DNA of 64,000 nucleotides from Pseudacidovorax sp. (GCF_017991995.1 NZ_JAGOPN010000014.1:1-64000), one strand, 5' to 3'. Shown: positions 27,122 to 38,376, counted from the first letter of the stretch. Notes: generated from the sequence alone by a model not told the origin. Translations and numbers: made by a program.

Positions 27122-27892
27122 TCACGGTGACAGGAAGGCGTCCACCGTCTCGGTGAACGTCGCAGCCTGCTCGACATGACTCATGTGCGCGGCGTCGGCC
27201 ATCAACCGCAACTCGGCATGCTGGATGCACGCGGCCAGCGCCTGCGAGACCGCCGGGCTGACCGCCATGTCCTGTTGACCTGCGATCACCAGCGTCGGCA
27301 TCTCCAGCCGCCCCAGGGAGGCGATGTGGTCCAGCCCGCAGATGGCATGGACCGCCGTGGTGTATCCCGTCACGGAGGTGTCGGCGACCATGCGGCCGAT
27401 CCAATCGGTGGTCGCGGGCGCACGGCCCAGGAAGTCCGGCGTGAACCACCGGTCCAGGGTCGGGCGGACCTGCTGCGCCATGCCGCCGGCCTGTGCGTCC
27501 GCCACCCGCTGCTGCCAGACGGCCCTCACCGGCGCCGGCGTCACCGCGCCGCAATGCGCGAGCACCAGTCGTCGGATGCGGGAGGGCGCCGCGAGCGCCA
27601 TGGCCTGGGCCACCATGCCGCCGAACGACAGGCCTGCGAGGGAAAACTCCCGCAGCCCGAGGGGCTCGAGCGCGAGCAGGACCGCGGCCGCGTAGTCATG
27701 CAACGCCGCCCCGGGTGGCAGGGCCGCAGAGCGGCCATGGCCGGGCAGATCCGGAACGATGACGCGGAAGCGACGCGCCAGCACGGGAATCTGCAGGCGC
27801 CATGCCTCCGCGCGGGTCGCGATGGGATGCAGCAGGACGACGGCTGGCGCGGACTCGGCACCGAAGACGTCCAGGTGCAGCGGCCAGCTCAT
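27122..27892 (-). CDS. Alpha/beta hydrolase (3-oxoadipate enol-lactonase-like)
   Basis: 256-residue hydrolase. VVLLHPIATRAEAW is the oxyanion region, DLPGHGRSA follows, the nucleophile elbow is LAGLSFGGMVAQ, the acid Asp lies in VIAGQQDMAVS, and the catalytic His in ADAAHMSHVEQ. This arrangement resembles PcaD-type enol-lactone hydrolases. The ATG overlaps the stop of the upstream hydrolase gene (ATGA), indicating translational coupling. Substrate unknown, probably an intermediate of aromatic or lactone degradation. Confidence 0.87.
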   Translation of the reverse strand: MSWPLHLDVFGAESAPAVVLLHPIATRAEAWRLQIPVLARRFRVIVPDLPGHGRSAALPPGAALHDYAAAVLLALEPLGLREFSLAGLSFGGMVAQAMALAAPSRIRRLVLAHCGAVTPAPVRAVWQQRVADAQAGGMAQQVRPTLDRWFTPDFLGRAPATTDWIGRMVADTSVTGYTTAVHAICGLDHIASLGRLEMPTLVIAGQQDMAVSPAVSQALAACIQHAELRLMADAAHMSHVEQAATFTETVDAFLSP

Positions 27893-29046
27893 GCCGGAAC
27901 TCCCAGCTGACCCGCAAGCCAGGCAACGATGGTGGGCAGGGTCTGCGGCGTCAGGCCCATGTGCCCGCCCGGAAACAGCCGCACATGCTTGGGATTGCCG
28001 TGTTCTGTCAGCAAGTGCAGATCGGCGATCGGGCACTGCTTGTCCTCGCGCCCGTTGACCAGCAGCAGCGGTGCGCTGCGGCGGTCGAGCAGTCCCTGGT
28101 CGAGCAGGGACAGGCGCTTGAAGAAGGCCAGGTATTCCTCGTCGTTGCGGGCACCCAGCATGCGGCAGCGTGTCTCCACCAGTCCCATCAGGTAGCTGTC
28201 GGGGTAGCGGGACGCGCCGATCCATTCAGGCTGGAACATGTAGTGCGCGCCACCGCCCCAGTTCACTGCGCCCCGCAGCCGGTCGGGGTAGAGCAGTGCA
28301 AGTTTGGTGGCCCAGTAGCCGCCGAACGAACGGCCCAGGCAGGCCAGGCGTTGGCCGTCGAGATCGGACTGCGTGTCGATCCAGTCGAACACCGTGGTGA
28401 ACTGCCTTTCGGCGTCCTGCACACCCTTGACCGGGGACTCCCCCGTGCCCGCGTTGTCCATCGCGACCGTCGCGATGCCCAGCGCCAGCAGGGCATCGCA
28501 GGCCTGGGTCATCTGCTCCTTCCAGGCATCGACGCCGCCCCACATGACCACGACGGGAGGACGTTCGACATTCGCGGGCCTGCGCAGAAGGGCGGTGATC
28601 GAGTCCCCCTCGCCCTCCCGGCCAGCGAACGGAATGCGCACCACCTGCACCGGCAGCGTCCAGAGCCGGGCGGCTCTCAGGTAGGTTTCCCGCTCGCGTT
28701 CGGCGCAGCGCAGCTTGGCCGGATGATCCGGGCAGGGGAAGCGGCCCATGAAGTAGAGACCGCTCGCCTTCATGAACAGCTTGCAGGCCTCGTCCAGGGC
28801 GCCCGCCTGCTCGGCCTTTTCCGCGGAGGCGCTGCAGGCATCGCCTGCCTCGCGCCAATGCGCGGCCCACTGGGCGCCGTCGAGTCCCGGAAGGCGGTCG
28901 ATCAGGTCGACGCCCTCGTCCGGATCCAGCGCGTTCATCGGGTGGGTGCGAGAGCGCAGCCTCGTCTTCATCCAGACACGCGCCTCGGCGAGCGTCTTGG
29001 GGCGTCCCTGGACATCGCCGTCCGGCGTCTGCTGGGCATCCTGCAT
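27889..29046 (-). CDS. Alpha/beta hydrolase (pseudooxynicotine-hydrolase/FrsA-like)
   Basis: 385 residues. A helical N-terminal region of about 130 residues precedes the alpha/beta hydrolase core: VVVMWGGVDAWKEQ, the VAMDNAGTGESPV segment, nucleophile in CLGRSFGGYWATKLAL, acid Asp in LVNGREDKQCPI and catalytic His in FPGGHMGLT. This layout matches C-C bond hydrolases such as 2,6-dihydroxypseudooxynicotine hydrolase and the FrsA/YafA group. First gene of the leftward operon; AGGAGA precedes the ATG. Divergent from a LysR gene. Confidence 0.82.
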   Translation of the reverse strand: MQDAQQTPDGDVQGRPKTLAEARVWMKTRLRSRTHPMNALDPDEGVDLIDRLPGLDGAQWAAHWREAGDACSASAEKAEQAGALDEACKLFMKASGLYFMGRFPCPDHPAKLRCAERERETYLRAARLWTLPVQVVRIPFAGREGEGDSITALLRRPANVERPPVVVMWGGVDAWKEQMTQACDALLALGIATVAMDNAGTGESPVKGVQDAERQFTTVFDWIDTQSDLDGQRLACLGRSFGGYWATKLALLYPDRLRGAVNWGGGAHYMFQPEWIGASRYPDSYLMGLVETRCRMLGARNDEEYLAFFKRLSLLDQGLLDRRSAPLLLVNGREDKQCPIADLHLLTEHGNPKHVRLFPGGHMGLTPQTLPTIVAWLAGQLGVPA

Positions 29047-29128
29047 GGGGTCTCCTGTTCAATCGGCGTTGTTCGCAACGGGACTGTGCCAGTGGGCGGG
29101 CATAAGCAAAAACTGTTCTTGTGGATTC

Positions 29129-29153
29129 AAACTATTTGCCTGACCTATAGTTT
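29129..29153. promoter_or_regulatory. LysR operator overlapping -10 of the LysR gene
   Basis: AAACTAT-N11-ATAGTTT is a perfect 7-bp dyad with the T-N11-A core. It overlaps TATAGT (29146-29151), which lies 6 nt before the LysR ATG at 29158. This position fits autorepression plus control of the divergent hydrolase operon. Confidence 0.7.
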
Positions 29154-29157
29154 GCGG

Positions 29158-30090
29158 ATGCGCATCAACCGGCTGGACCTCAATCTCCTCGCATGTCTGG
29201 ACGCATTGCTGGCGCACCGCAACGTCAGCCGGGCGGCGAAGCAGATGCACCTGAGCCAGCCTGCGACCAGTGCCGCGCTGGCAAGGCTGCGGGACTACTT
29301 CCAGGACCCATTGCTGCTGCGGGAAGGGAGGCATTACGCGCTGACGCCGTTTGCGGAATCCCTGGTCGACCCTGTGCGGGACATCCTGTCGCGCGCCCAG
29401 GCGCTGACGCAGTTGCGGCCCGAGACGGACCCGCTGCGCATGGAGCGGAACATCACGATCGTGGCGTCGGACTATGTGTTCAGTACCGTCCTGGTGCCGC
29501 TGTTCCGGATGGCCGAGACGACCGCGCCACGGCTCACGTTCGCGGTCCGGCCGGTCTCGGGATACGACTCGCCCGAACTGGAGAACCAGCATGTCGACCT
29601 GGTGTTGCTGGGCGCCTCCGCCGTCGCCAGCCATCACCCCAGCGAGCTGCTGCTCTCGGACTCGTTCTGCTGCATCGCGTGGGCCGAGAACCCCCTGATC
29701 GGCCGGACCCTTTCGCTCAAGGCCTTCCAGAAGATGGGGCACGTCGTTCCGCTCCTCGGCGACGGCCGATTGCCGACCCTGGATCAGGTCGCTTATGAGA
29801 TGCAGGGCGTCGTGCGGCGCATCGCGATGCGCGTCCCGACCTTTTCGGCCGTGGCGGATTGCGTGGTCGGGACTTCGCACATCGCCACCATTCCGAAATC
29901 CTTCGCCAAGGGCTTGTTGAAGACGCTGCCGCTGCGGCTGATGACCTGCCCGATCCACATCCCGCCCGTGCGCATCGCGATGCAGTGGCACCGGCACCAG
30001 GTGGACGACCCGGTGCTGCGCTGGGTGAGGCGCAACCTGCAGGATGTGGCGGTACAGCAGGGATTCCTCCGCCCGCACTCTCCGTCGTGA
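29158..30090 (+). CDS. LysR family regulator, NodD/NahR-like
   Basis: 310 residues. The [47 protein letters not shown], with an [20 protein letters not shown] linker, is typical of the NodD/NahR/LinR branch, which controls degradation operons. The effector domain starts [18 protein letters not shown]. Divergent from the two-hydrolase/Bug operon, whose inducer is likely its ligand. The transcript probably starts at or near the ATG, since the -10 is 6 nt away. Confidence 0.9.
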   Translation: MRINRLDLNLLACLDALLAHRNVSRAAKQMHLSQPATSAALARLRDYFQDPLLLREGRHYALTPFAESLVDPVRDILSRAQALTQLRPETDPLRMERNITIVASDYVFSTVLVPLFRMAETTAPRLTFAVRPVSGYDSPELENQHVDLVLLGASAVASHHPSELLLSDSFCCIAWAENPLIGRTLSLKAFQKMGHVVPLLGDGRLPTLDQVAYEMQGVVRRIAMRVPTFSAVADCVVGTSHIATIPKSFAKGLLKTLPLRLMTCPIHIPPVRIAMQWHRHQVDDPVLRWVRRNLQDVAVQQGFLRPHSPS

Positions 30091-30210
30091 ACATCGCTGG
30101 CGTGGTCGCGCAGAAATCGTCCGCGATAGTCAGCGCCCGAGGCATCCCTGCGCACCGCCGTTTCACGGCACCGAAGGCCCGCGCGGTCCATGAGGATGTG
30201 GCGTCCCGGG

Positions 30211-30216
30211 CAAAAT
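30211..30216 (+). promoter_or_regulatory. ttcA -10 candidate, leaderless spacing
   Basis: CAAAAT lies 8 nt before the ttcA ATG at 30225. Weak match to TATAAT. Confidence 0.25.
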
Positions 30217-30224
30217 CGCGCCCC

Positions 30225-31166
30225 ATGAACGCCGTCTGGACCGAACCCGAAGCCCCTGCAGCCGCCGCCCCCAGCCACCAGGCGGCCGCGAAGATCGAGC
30301 GCGAGACGCACAAGCTCGAAAAGCGCCTGTGTCGCGAGGTCGGCCGCGCCATCACCGACTACAACATGATCGAAGAGGGCGACAAGGTCATGGTGTGCCT
30401 CTCGGGCGGCAAGGACAGCTACGGCATGCTGGACATCCTGCTCAAGCTCAAGGCCCGGGCGCCGGTCAACTTCGAGCTGATCGCCGTCAACCTCGACCAG
30501 AAGCAGCCCGGCTTTCCGGAAGACGTGCTGCCGGCCTATCTGAAGCAGGTGGGCGTGCCTTTCCACATCGAGGAGCAGGACACCTACAGCATCGTCAAGC
30601 GCGTGGTGCCCGAGGGCAAAACCACCTGCGGTCTGTGCTCGCGCCTGCGCCGGGGCATCCTCTACCGCGTGGCCGACGAGCTGGGCGCCACCAAGATCGC
30701 GCTGGGCCACCACCGCGACGACATCCTGGCGACCTTCTTCCTCAACATGTTCTTCGCCGCCAAGCTCAAGGCCATGCCGCCCAAGCTGGTGAGCGACGAC
30801 GGCCGGCATGTGGTGATCCGCCCGCTGGCCTACGTGGCCGAGAAGGACCTCGTGCGCTGGGCCCAGCACCGCGGCTTCCCCATCATTCCCTGCAACCTCT
30901 GCGGCAGCCAGGAGAACCTGCAGCGCCAGGTGGTCGGCGACATGCTGCGCGACTGGGAACGCAAGCATCCCGGCAGGCTCGAGAACATGCTCCACAGCCT
31001 GCAGAACGTGGCGCCCTCGCACCTGCTGGACGGAACCCTGCACGACTTCAAGGGTCTGAAGCCGACCGGCGTGGCCAGCGAGGACGGCGACCGGGCCTTC
31101 GATCCGCCCGAACTGCCGCCCGTGCCCGCCATGCCCTCGGCGGTGCAGGTGTTCAGCCTCGGCTGA
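30225..31166 (+). CDS. ttcA: tRNA 2-thiocytidine biosynthesis protein
   Basis: Thiolates cytidine 32 of certain tRNAs using ATP and an Fe-S cluster. 313 residues (E. coli 311). PP-loop [16 protein letters not shown] near residue 60; first CxxC in [15 protein letters not shown]; second in [30 protein letters not shown]. The N-terminal 20 residues are Ala/Pro-rich and poorly conserved, and a few more downstream starts are possible. In related genomes this gene often follows folB closely; here about 4.2 kb separates them. Confidence 0.95.
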   Translation: MNAVWTEPEAPAAAAPSHQAAAKIERETHKLEKRLCREVGRAITDYNMIEEGDKVMVCLSGGKDSYGMLDILLKLKARAPVNFELIAVNLDQKQPGFPEDVLPAYLKQVGVPFHIEEQDTYSIVKRVVPEGKTTCGLCSRLRRGILYRVADELGATKIALGHHRDDILATFFLNMFFAAKLKAMPPKLVSDDGRHVVIRPLAYVAEKDLVRWAQHRGFPIIPCNLCGSQENLQRQVVGDMLRDWERKHPGRLENMLHSLQNVAPSHLLDGTLHDFKGLKPTGVASEDGDRAFDPPELPPVPAMPSAVQVFSLG

Positions 31167-31268
31167 CGCGCGCTTCCCGCCGACTTCCAGCCACGACGCG
31201 CCGCCGCGCGTCCAGCCGATGCGACAACGACACAGGGGCCGGCCAACGGCCCCAGGGATGACGACGAC

Positions 31269-31985
31269 ATGCAACGCGCATTGCGACTCCTCGGCCTGGC
31301 CGCCGTGACGGCGGTGGCCGCCGGCCTGACGGGCTGTGCCACCTCCTACGTGGTGGACAACAACGTCCAGAGCTATGCCAAGGCACCCATTCCGCCTGGC
31401 GCCACCTACCGCTTCGAACGCCTCCCCTCGCAGCAAGCGAACGACGCGGCCCAGACCGACCTGGAAACCCTGGCCGAGCCCTCGCTGGCCGCCGCCGGGC
31501 TCCGGCGCGACGACGCCAATCCGCGCTATGCCGTGCAGGTGAGCGCCCGCTCGCAGCTGGAACTGTCGCCCTGGGCCGATCCGTGGTTCGATGGTCCGGG
31601 CTGGGGCCCCGGCTGGGGTCCGCGCTGGGGCGTGGGCCTGGGCTATGGCCGCCCCGGCTGGTACGGCGGCGGCTGGTGGGGCCCGGGCGCCCTGCCGCCC
31701 AACCAGACCTGGTACGGCCGCGAGGTGTCGATCGTGATGCGCTCGCTGCCCGACCGGCAGGTCGTCTACGAGACCCATGCCCGCCACGACGGCCCCTACC
31801 CGGACACGCGGCGGATCCTGCCGGTGATGTTCCATGCGGCGCTGCAGGGCTTTCCCAACCCGCCGCAGGCCGTGCGCCGCGTGGATGTGACGGTCGAGAC
31901 GAAGCCGCCCGCGTCCACGCAGGCCGCCCCGCAGCCCGCAACGGCCGCGCCGGCTGCCCCGACGCCGACGCCCGCGCGCCCTTGA
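31269..31985 (+). CDS. DUF4136 lipoprotein
   Basis: 238-residue predicted outer-membrane lipoprotein. Signal peptide with lipobox LTGC (Cys23), followed by the DUF4136 core: TYRFERLPSQQAN, LAAAGLRRDDANPRYAVQV, and YGREVSIVMRSLPDRQVVYETHA. A Gly/Trp/Pro-rich insert (residues 105-140, WGPGWGP repeats) and a Pro/Ala tail are low-complexity. A GGGGCCG/CGGCCCC hairpin precedes the gene (31235-31253). Function unknown. Confidence 0.82.
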   Translation: MQRALRLLGLAAVTAVAAGLTGCATSYVVDNNVQSYAKAPIPPGATYRFERLPSQQANDAAQTDLETLAEPSLAAAGLRRDDANPRYAVQVSARSQLELSPWADPWFDGPGWGPGWGPRWGVGLGYGRPGWYGGGWWGPGALPPNQTWYGREVSIVMRSLPDRQVVYETHARHDGPYPDTRRILPVMFHAALQGFPNPPQAVRRVDVTVETKPPASTQAAPQPATAAPAAPTPTPARP

Positions 31986-32047
31986 GCGCCTCGCGGGGAG
32001 TGGGCAGGCGCCCCGCCCACCGCCGCGTTCTCGGTGACACTCGCCCG

Positions 32048-32695
32048 ATGGACATCACCCGCCTCATCGCCGTGCGCCACGGCGAGACGCTCTGGAACGT
32101 CGACACCCGCATCCAGGGCCAGCTCGACATCCCGCTCAACGACGAAGGCCAGTGGCAGGCGCAGCAGGCGGGCCGCGCGCTGGCCGAGGAGCCCGTCGCC
32201 GCCATCTACGCCAGCGACCTGGCCCGCGCCTGGCAGACGGCCAGCGCCATCGCCGAGGCCCATCCCGACGCGCCCCCACTCATCGCCGAACCCCGGCTGC
32301 GCGAGCGCGGCTTCGGCATCTTCGAGGGTCGCACCTTCGCCGAGATCGAGGCCGAGCTGCCCGAGCAGGCGCTCAAGTGGCGCAAGCGCGTGCCCGACTT
32401 CGCCCCCGAGGGCGGCGAAAACCTGCTGGTCTTCCGGGACCGCATCGTGGCCGTCGCCGCCGAACTGGCGGCACGCCATCCCGGCGAGCTGGTGGTCCTG
32501 GTCGCCCACGGCGGCGTGATGGACGTGCTCTACCGCGCCGCCACCGGCCAGGAGCTTCAGGCGCCTCGCACCTGGGAGCTGCGCAACGCGGCCATCAACC
32601 GTCTGCTGTGGACGCCGGAGGGCTTCTCCCTGGTGGGATGGGCCGACACGGGACACCTCAACCGGGATCTGGCGCGCGACGAGACGAGCACCTGA
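32048..32695 (+). CDS. Histidine phosphatase (phosphoglycerate mutase-like)
   Basis: 215-residue member of the branch-1 histidine phosphatase superfamily. Catalytic motif [19 protein letters not shown] (RHGET) at the N terminus; [13 protein letters not shown]; the proton donor Glu in [12 protein letters not shown]; and the second His in [15 protein letters not shown]. Similar to GpmB/CobC-type phosphatases rather than true cofactor-dependent mutase. A weak GACACT lies 6 nt before the ATG. Substrate uncertain. Confidence 0.88.
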   Translation: MDITRLIAVRHGETLWNVDTRIQGQLDIPLNDEGQWQAQQAGRALAEEPVAAIYASDLARAWQTASAIAEAHPDAPPLIAEPRLRERGFGIFEGRTFAEIEAELPEQALKWRKRVPDFAPEGGENLLVFRDRIVAVAAELAARHPGELVVLVAHGGVMDVLYRAATGQELQAPRTWELRNAAINRLLWTPEGFSLVGWADTGHLNRDLARDETST

Positions 32696-32728
32696 GGCCA
32701 CCTAGAATCCGCGCTCGCCAGCCTCTGG

Positions 32729-33172
32729 ATGAACCCCATGAACCGCTGCAGCCTCCCACATTTCCTGCTTGCCGCCGCCCTGAGCTGTATGGGCACCGCG
32801 GCCCTTCTCTCGCCCCTGCCTGCGCAGGCCCAGACCCAGAACGAAGCGGCCGTCGGCGGCCGCAACTTCCCCGACGGCACATTGCGCGGTCGCCTGCGCA
32901 TGCTCGACTTTCCGCAGGCCGACCTCGACGGCCGGCTGGAAGTGCTGGCCCCCGGCACCCGCATCCGCAATGCCCAGAACATGGTCGTGACCGGCAGCAC
33001 GCTGCTGGGCCAGGACCTGGCGGTGAACTACCTGCGCGATCCCGCCGGGCAGGTGCAGCAGATCTGGATCCTCTCGCCCGACGAGGCTGCCACCGACCGC
33101 GCGACGGCCAGTGGCAAGCCGCTGCTCAACATCTGGCCCTTCGTCACTCGGGCCGACAACGAAGGCAGCTGA
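32729..33172 (+). CDS. Uncharacterised exported protein
   Basis: 147 residues that I do not recognise. N-terminal signal peptide [21 protein letters not shown] with a likely cleavage after PAQAQ. The mature 110 residues include [36 protein letters not shown] beta repeats and end with a [10 protein letters not shown] segment. A TAGAAT -10-like box is at 32703-32708. It lies between the phosphatase gene and miaB on the same strand. Probably a small periplasmic beta protein; function unknown. Confidence 0.7.
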   Translation: MNPMNRCSLPHFLLAAALSCMGTAALLSPLPAQAQTQNEAAVGGRNFPDGTLRGRLRMLDFPQADLDGRLEVLAPGTRIRNAQNMVVTGSTLLGQDLAVNYLRDPAGQVQQIWILSPDEAATDRATASGKPLLNIWPFVTRADNEGS

Positions 33173-33294
33173 GCGCGCCGCCCCGGCGCCCAGCCCGCGG
33201 GGCACGGCCGGCCACCGCTGCGCTACGCCTCTCCATTCGATTCCAGCCTCCGGCGCCCCCCGGCAGCCCCCCCTTTGCACAGAAAGCCCCCACC

Positions 33295-34662
33295 ATGTCC
33301 CGCAAAGTCTTCATCAAGACCTTCGGCTGCCAGATGAACGAGTACGACTCGGACAAGATGGCCGATGTCCTCGCCGCCGCCGACGGCTACGAGCCCACCC
33401 AGAACGTGGACGAGGCCGACCTGATCCTCTTCAACACCTGTTCCGTGCGCGAGAAGGCGCAGGAAAAGGTCTTCTCCGACCTCGGCCGCGTGCAGCACCT
33501 GAAGGCCAAGGGCGTGAAGATCGGCGTCGGCGGCTGCGTCGCCAGCCAGGAGGGCGAGGCCATCATTGCCCGCGCGCCCTACGTGGACGTGGTCTTCGGC
33601 CCGCAGACCCTGCACCGTCTGCCCGAGCTGCTGGCCCGCCGCGAGGCCGAGCGCCGGCCGCAGGTGGACATCTCCTTCCCCGAGATCGAGAAATTCGACC
33701 ACCTGCCGCCCGCGCGCGTCGAGGGCGCCACGGCCTATGTGTCGATCATGGAAGGCTGCTCCAAGTACTGCAGCTACTGCGTGGTGCCCTACACCCGCGG
33801 CGAGGAGGTCAACCGCCCGCTCGACGATGTGCTGGTCGAGGTGGCGGGCCTGGCCGACCAGGGCGTTCGCGAGGTCACGCTGCTGGGCCAGAACGTGAAC
33901 GCCTACCGCGGCAGGATGGGCGACACCGCCGAGATCGCCGACTTCGCCACGCTGATCGAATACATCGCCGAGATTCCTGGCATCGAGCGCATCCGCTACA
34001 CCACGAGTCACCCCAACGAGTTCACGCCGCGGCTGATCGAGACCTACGCCAAGGTGCCGCAGCTGGTGAGCCACCTGCACCTGCCGGTGCAGCACGGCAG
34101 CGACCGCATCCTGATGGCGATGAAGCGCGGCTACACCGCCATGGAATACAAGAGCACGATCCGCAAGCTGCGCGCCATCCGGCCGCAGCTGGCGCTGTCC
34201 AGCGACTTCATCGTCGGCTTCCCGGGTGAGACCGAGGACGACTTCGCGAAGATGATGAAGCTGATCGAGGACGTGGGCTTCGACGCCAGCTTCAGCTTCA
34301 TCTTCAGCCCGCGGCCCGGCACACCCGCCGCCGCGCTGCACGACGACACGCCGCACGAGGTCAAGCTCGCGCGCCTGCAGCACCTGCAGAAGACCATTGA
34401 CGACAACGTCCGGCGGCTGTCCGATGCGCTGGTCGGTACCACGCAGCGGCTGCTGGTCGAAGGGCCTTCCAAGAAGAACCCGGCCGAACTGATGGGCCGC
34501 ACCGACTGCTTCCGCGTCGTCAACTTCGAGGCGCCCGCGCGCCTGGTGGGCCAGATGGTGGACGTGACGATCACCCAGGCCCTCTCGCACACCCTGCGCG
34601 GCGAGGTGCTGACGCACGAGCATGACGGAGCCGGCGCCAAGCGCGCCGCGCAGGCCGCCTGA
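33295..34662 (+). CDS. miaB: tRNA-2-methylthio-N6-dimethylallyladenosine synthase
   Basis: Radical-SAM methylthiotransferase acting on i6A37 in tRNA. 455 residues (E. coli 474). N-terminal UPF0004 cysteines in [23 protein letters not shown] and VGGCVAS bind the auxiliary cluster. The radical-SAM motif is [15 protein letters not shown] (CxxxCxxC), and [12 protein letters not shown] and [12 protein letters not shown] follow. The C-terminal TRAM domain ends near [17 protein letters not shown]. The stop overlaps the start of glrK (TGATG), suggesting coupling. Confidence 0.97.
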   Translation: MSRKVFIKTFGCQMNEYDSDKMADVLAAADGYEPTQNVDEADLILFNTCSVREKAQEKVFSDLGRVQHLKAKGVKIGVGGCVASQEGEAIIARAPYVDVVFGPQTLHRLPELLARREAERRPQVDISFPEIEKFDHLPPARVEGATAYVSIMEGCSKYCSYCVVPYTRGEEVNRPLDDVLVEVAGLADQGVREVTLLGQNVNAYRGRMGDTAEIADFATLIEYIAEIPGIERIRYTTSHPNEFTPRLIETYAKVPQLVSHLHLPVQHGSDRILMAMKRGYTAMEYKSTIRKLRAIRPQLALSSDFIVGFPGETEDDFAKMMKLIEDVGFDASFSFIFSPRPGTPAAALHDDTPHEVKLARLQHLQKTIDDNVRRLSDALVGTTQRLLVEGPSKKNPAELMGRTDCFRVVNFEAPARLVGQMVDVTITQALSHTLRGEVLTHEHDGAGAKRAAQAA

Positions 34663-36089
34663 TGTCGGCCGGCCGGCCACGCGCCCGCGGCTCCTTCCAG
34701 CAGTTGATGCTGGCCGCCTTTCTGGTGGTCACGGCGCTGGTGGTGGGCGTCGCGCTGCGCGCCGTCTTCCAGTACGACCAGCTCATCACGCAAAGCCGCG
34801 AGGCGGCGCGTCGGGCGCTGCTGCTCTCGGGTGCCGCCCAGTCGCTGGCCGAGCGCAGCGCGGCCATGGAACGCTCGGGCCGCCAGTCGCTGGTGCTCAA
34901 CGACGCCGTGCTGCGCCGCCGCTTCGCCGACGCGCAGAAGGATGCGCAGAACGTGGTGCAGCGGCTGGTCGACAACGGGCTGCTGCCGCAATCGGCCCAG
35001 CAATGGCGCGCCCAGATGGCCACCATCGAGGACCTGATGAACGGCGCGCCCGAGACGGCCCTGGCCCGCGAGGGCTCGATGGCGCTGCAGTTCCGCGAAC
35101 TGGATGCGCTCAACACCCAGCTCGCCCAGCAGGCGCAGATGCTGATCGAGGCCCAGAACAACGCCCTGGCCGACCGGCTGGAGGCCGCGCGGCGCCGGCT
35201 GACGCTGCAGGTGGTGGCGGCCAGCGGGCTGGCCGCGGCCCTGGCGCTGGCCTTCGGCATCTGGCTGGCGCGGCCCTTCAAGCGGCTGGAGCGCGCCATC
35301 GTGCGCCTGGGCGAGAACCGGCTGGACGAGCCCATCGACATCCGCGGCCCGGCCGACGTGCGGCGCGTGTCGCAGCAGCTGGACTGGCTGCGCCTGCGGC
35401 TGATGGAGCTGGACGCCGACAAGGCGCGCTTCCTGCGCCATGTGTCGCACGAGCTCAAGACGCCGCTGGCGGCGCTGCGCGAAGGCGTGTCGCTGCTGGA
35501 GGACGGCGTGACCGGCGAGCTCAACCCGGCCCAGCGCGAGGTGGCGCAGATCCTGCAACAGAACGCCGTGTCGCTCCAAAGCCAGATCGAGGCGCTGCTG
35601 CGCTTCAACGCCGCCGCCTTCGAGGCCCGCCAGCTCAAGCGCGAACGCTGCAACCTGGTCAAGCTGGTGCAGGAGCAGATCGACGCCCAGCGGCTGCAGT
35701 GGCAGTCGCACGGCCTGACCGTGCGGGTGGAGGGCGAGCCGGTGACAGTGATGGCCGATCCGGCCAAGCTGGGCACGGCGGTGGCCAACCTGCTGTCCAA
35801 CGCGATCCGCTTCTCGGCCCGAGGCGGCACCATCGCGCTGGCCGTCTCCAGCACCGGCGACACCGCCAGCATCGAGATCAGCGACGCCGGTCCCGGCATC
35901 GCGCCGGACGACCGCGACCGGGTGTTCGAGCCCTTCTTCCGCGGCGAGCGCCAGCCGGAGCACACCGTGAAAGGCACAGGCATCGGCCTGTCCATCGTGC
36001 AGGAGTACATTGCAGCCCATGGTGGCCGCATTGCGCTGCTGCCCACCGGCCCCGGCGCGCGATTCCGCATCGACCTGCCGCGCGGCTGA
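34662..36089 (+). CDS. glrK: Sensor histidine kinase GlrK (QseE-like)
   Basis: 475 residues, the same length as E. coli GlrK. TM1 LMLAAFLVVTALVVGVALRAV near residues 15-35; periplasmic four-helix region to about 175; TM2 LTLQVVAASGLAAALALAFGIWLA; HAMP (RPFKRLERAIVRLGENRLDEPI). H-box FLRHVSHELKTPLAALREG; N-box VANLLSNAIRFS; G1 ISDAGPGIA; G2 KGTGIGLSIVQEY. It heads the glrK-qseG-glrR set and is translationally coupled to miaB. It should phosphorylate GlrR in response to envelope or cell-wall signals. Confidence 0.88.
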   Translation: MSAGRPRARGSFQQLMLAAFLVVTALVVGVALRAVFQYDQLITQSREAARRALLLSGAAQSLAERSAAMERSGRQSLVLNDAVLRRRFADAQKDAQNVVQRLVDNGLLPQSAQQWRAQMATIEDLMNGAPETALAREGSMALQFRELDALNTQLAQQAQMLIEAQNNALADRLEAARRRLTLQVVAASGLAAALALAFGIWLARPFKRLERAIVRLGENRLDEPIDIRGPADVRRVSQQLDWLRLRLMELDADKARFLRHVSHELKTPLAALREGVSLLEDGVTGELNPAQREVAQILQQNAVSLQSQIEALLRFNAAAFEARQLKRERCNLVKLVQEQIDAQRLQWQSHGLTVRVEGEPVTVMADPAKLGTAVANLLSNAIRFSARGGTIALAVSSTGDTASIEISDAGPGIAPDDRDRVFEPFFRGERQPEHTVKGTGIGLSIVQEYIAAHGGRIALLPTGPGARFRIDLPRG

Positions 36090-36109
36090 CCTCTCCCAAC
36101 CCCACGCCC

Positions 36110-36781
36110 ATGACGACCTTGTCCGTCCGCAGCCCTCTCCTTGCCGTTGCCCTGGTCCTGGCCGGGGTGCTGGCAGGCTGCGCCACCCCAGCGCCCACGC
36201 CGAGCGTGCCGGCCCCTGCGCCAGCCACCACGGCCAACCCACCCGTGCCGGCCACCCGGCCGGCCGTCCAGCCGGTGGAAGTGCAACCCGTCGCCCCAGC
36301 CACCCAGATGCAGTCGGCTGGCAACGGCATGGCAGCCAGTGGCTACGGCAGTGCCAGCAGCGAAGCGCTGTCCCGCATGCTGGCCTACGCCGACCGGGCC
36401 CGCAGCCTGCAGTCTGGCGAGGCGGCCGCGGAGATCGCCCGCATCGGCGACCCCGGCGACTCGGCCCCCCTGCAGATGCAGCTGGCCCTGGCGCTGGCGC
36501 AGACCCGCAACCCTGCCGATCTGGCGCGCGCCACGGCCCTGATGCAGCGCGTCGCCGGCAGCACGCAGGCCGAGGCCCAGCCGCTGCAGCCGCTGGCGCG
36601 GGTGCTGGCCGCCCGCTACCTGGAGCAGCGCCGCGTCGAGGACGACCGCGACCGGCAGGTGGCGCAGCTCAAGGAAGCGCAGCGGCGCATCGACCACCTC
36701 AATGACCGCATCGAGGCGCTGCGCGCCATCGAACGCAGCTTCGGCCGCCCGTCCAACGGCGCGGCGCGCCCCTCGCCCTGA
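36110..36781 (+). CDS. QseG-like lipoprotein
   Basis: 223-residue predicted lipoprotein. Signal peptide with lipobox LAGC (Cys24), then a Pro/Ala-rich linker to about residue 70, then a helical repeat region with QMQLALALAQTRNPADLARA and a C-terminal coiled coil (QVAQLKEAQRRIDHLNDRIEAL). Its position between the GlrK-type kinase and the GlrR-type regulator equals qseG/yfhG in E. coli (237 residues), an outer-membrane lipoprotein that works with the kinase. Primary-sequence identity to QseG is not obvious; assignment rests on synteny. Confidence 0.75.
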   Translation: MTTLSVRSPLLAVALVLAGVLAGCATPAPTPSVPAPAPATTANPPVPATRPAVQPVEVQPVAPATQMQSAGNGMAASGYGSASSEALSRMLAYADRARSLQSGEAAAEIARIGDPGDSAPLQMQLALALAQTRNPADLARATALMQRVAGSTQAEAQPLQPLARVLAARYLEQRRVEDDRDRQVAQLKEAQRRIDHLNDRIEALRAIERSFGRPSNGAARPSP

Positions 36782-36822
36782 ACCGGCCGGCCCGGCCGCA
36801 CCCACCCGATCCAGGCAAGCCC

Positions 36823-38241
<1,419 letters not shown>

Positions 38242-38283
38242 GTCGTTGATTTGAAAAGGATTGGCCGCCACCCCTCGGCGAGT

Positions 38284-38301
38284 TGTCGGGCTGTGGCGAC
38301 A
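38284..38301. promoter_or_regulatory. GlrR-type site 2 (TGTC-N10-GACA)
   Basis: Second exact TGTC-N10-GACA (TGTC 38284-38287, GACA 38298-38301) in the glrR-opgH spacer, 67 bp from site 1 and about 129 bp upstream of the predicted start. Confidence 0.7.
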
Positions 38302-38363
38302 GATTCGGTGCTATTACGGCCGCGACGGCTGAAAACGCCAAGAATCAATCGAGAAAATCTCCG

Positions 38364-38376
38364 TAACTCGCTGATT
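38364..38376 (-). promoter_or_regulatory. IHF-like site
   Basis: On the minus strand AATCAGCGAGTTA matches WATCAANNNNTTR at all but one defined position. It lies between the GlrR sites and the sigma-54 promoter, in an AT-rich stretch, where IHF typically bends DNA. Confidence 0.35.

Noticed and set aside
31235-31253. GGGGCCG/CGGCCCC hairpin as ttcA terminator
   Set aside because: No U-run follows and it lies immediately before the DUF4136 start; significance unclear.
29793-31835. 680-codon minus-strand frame
   Set aside because: Antisense to LysR, ttcA and the DUF4136 gene, all of which have clear motifs.
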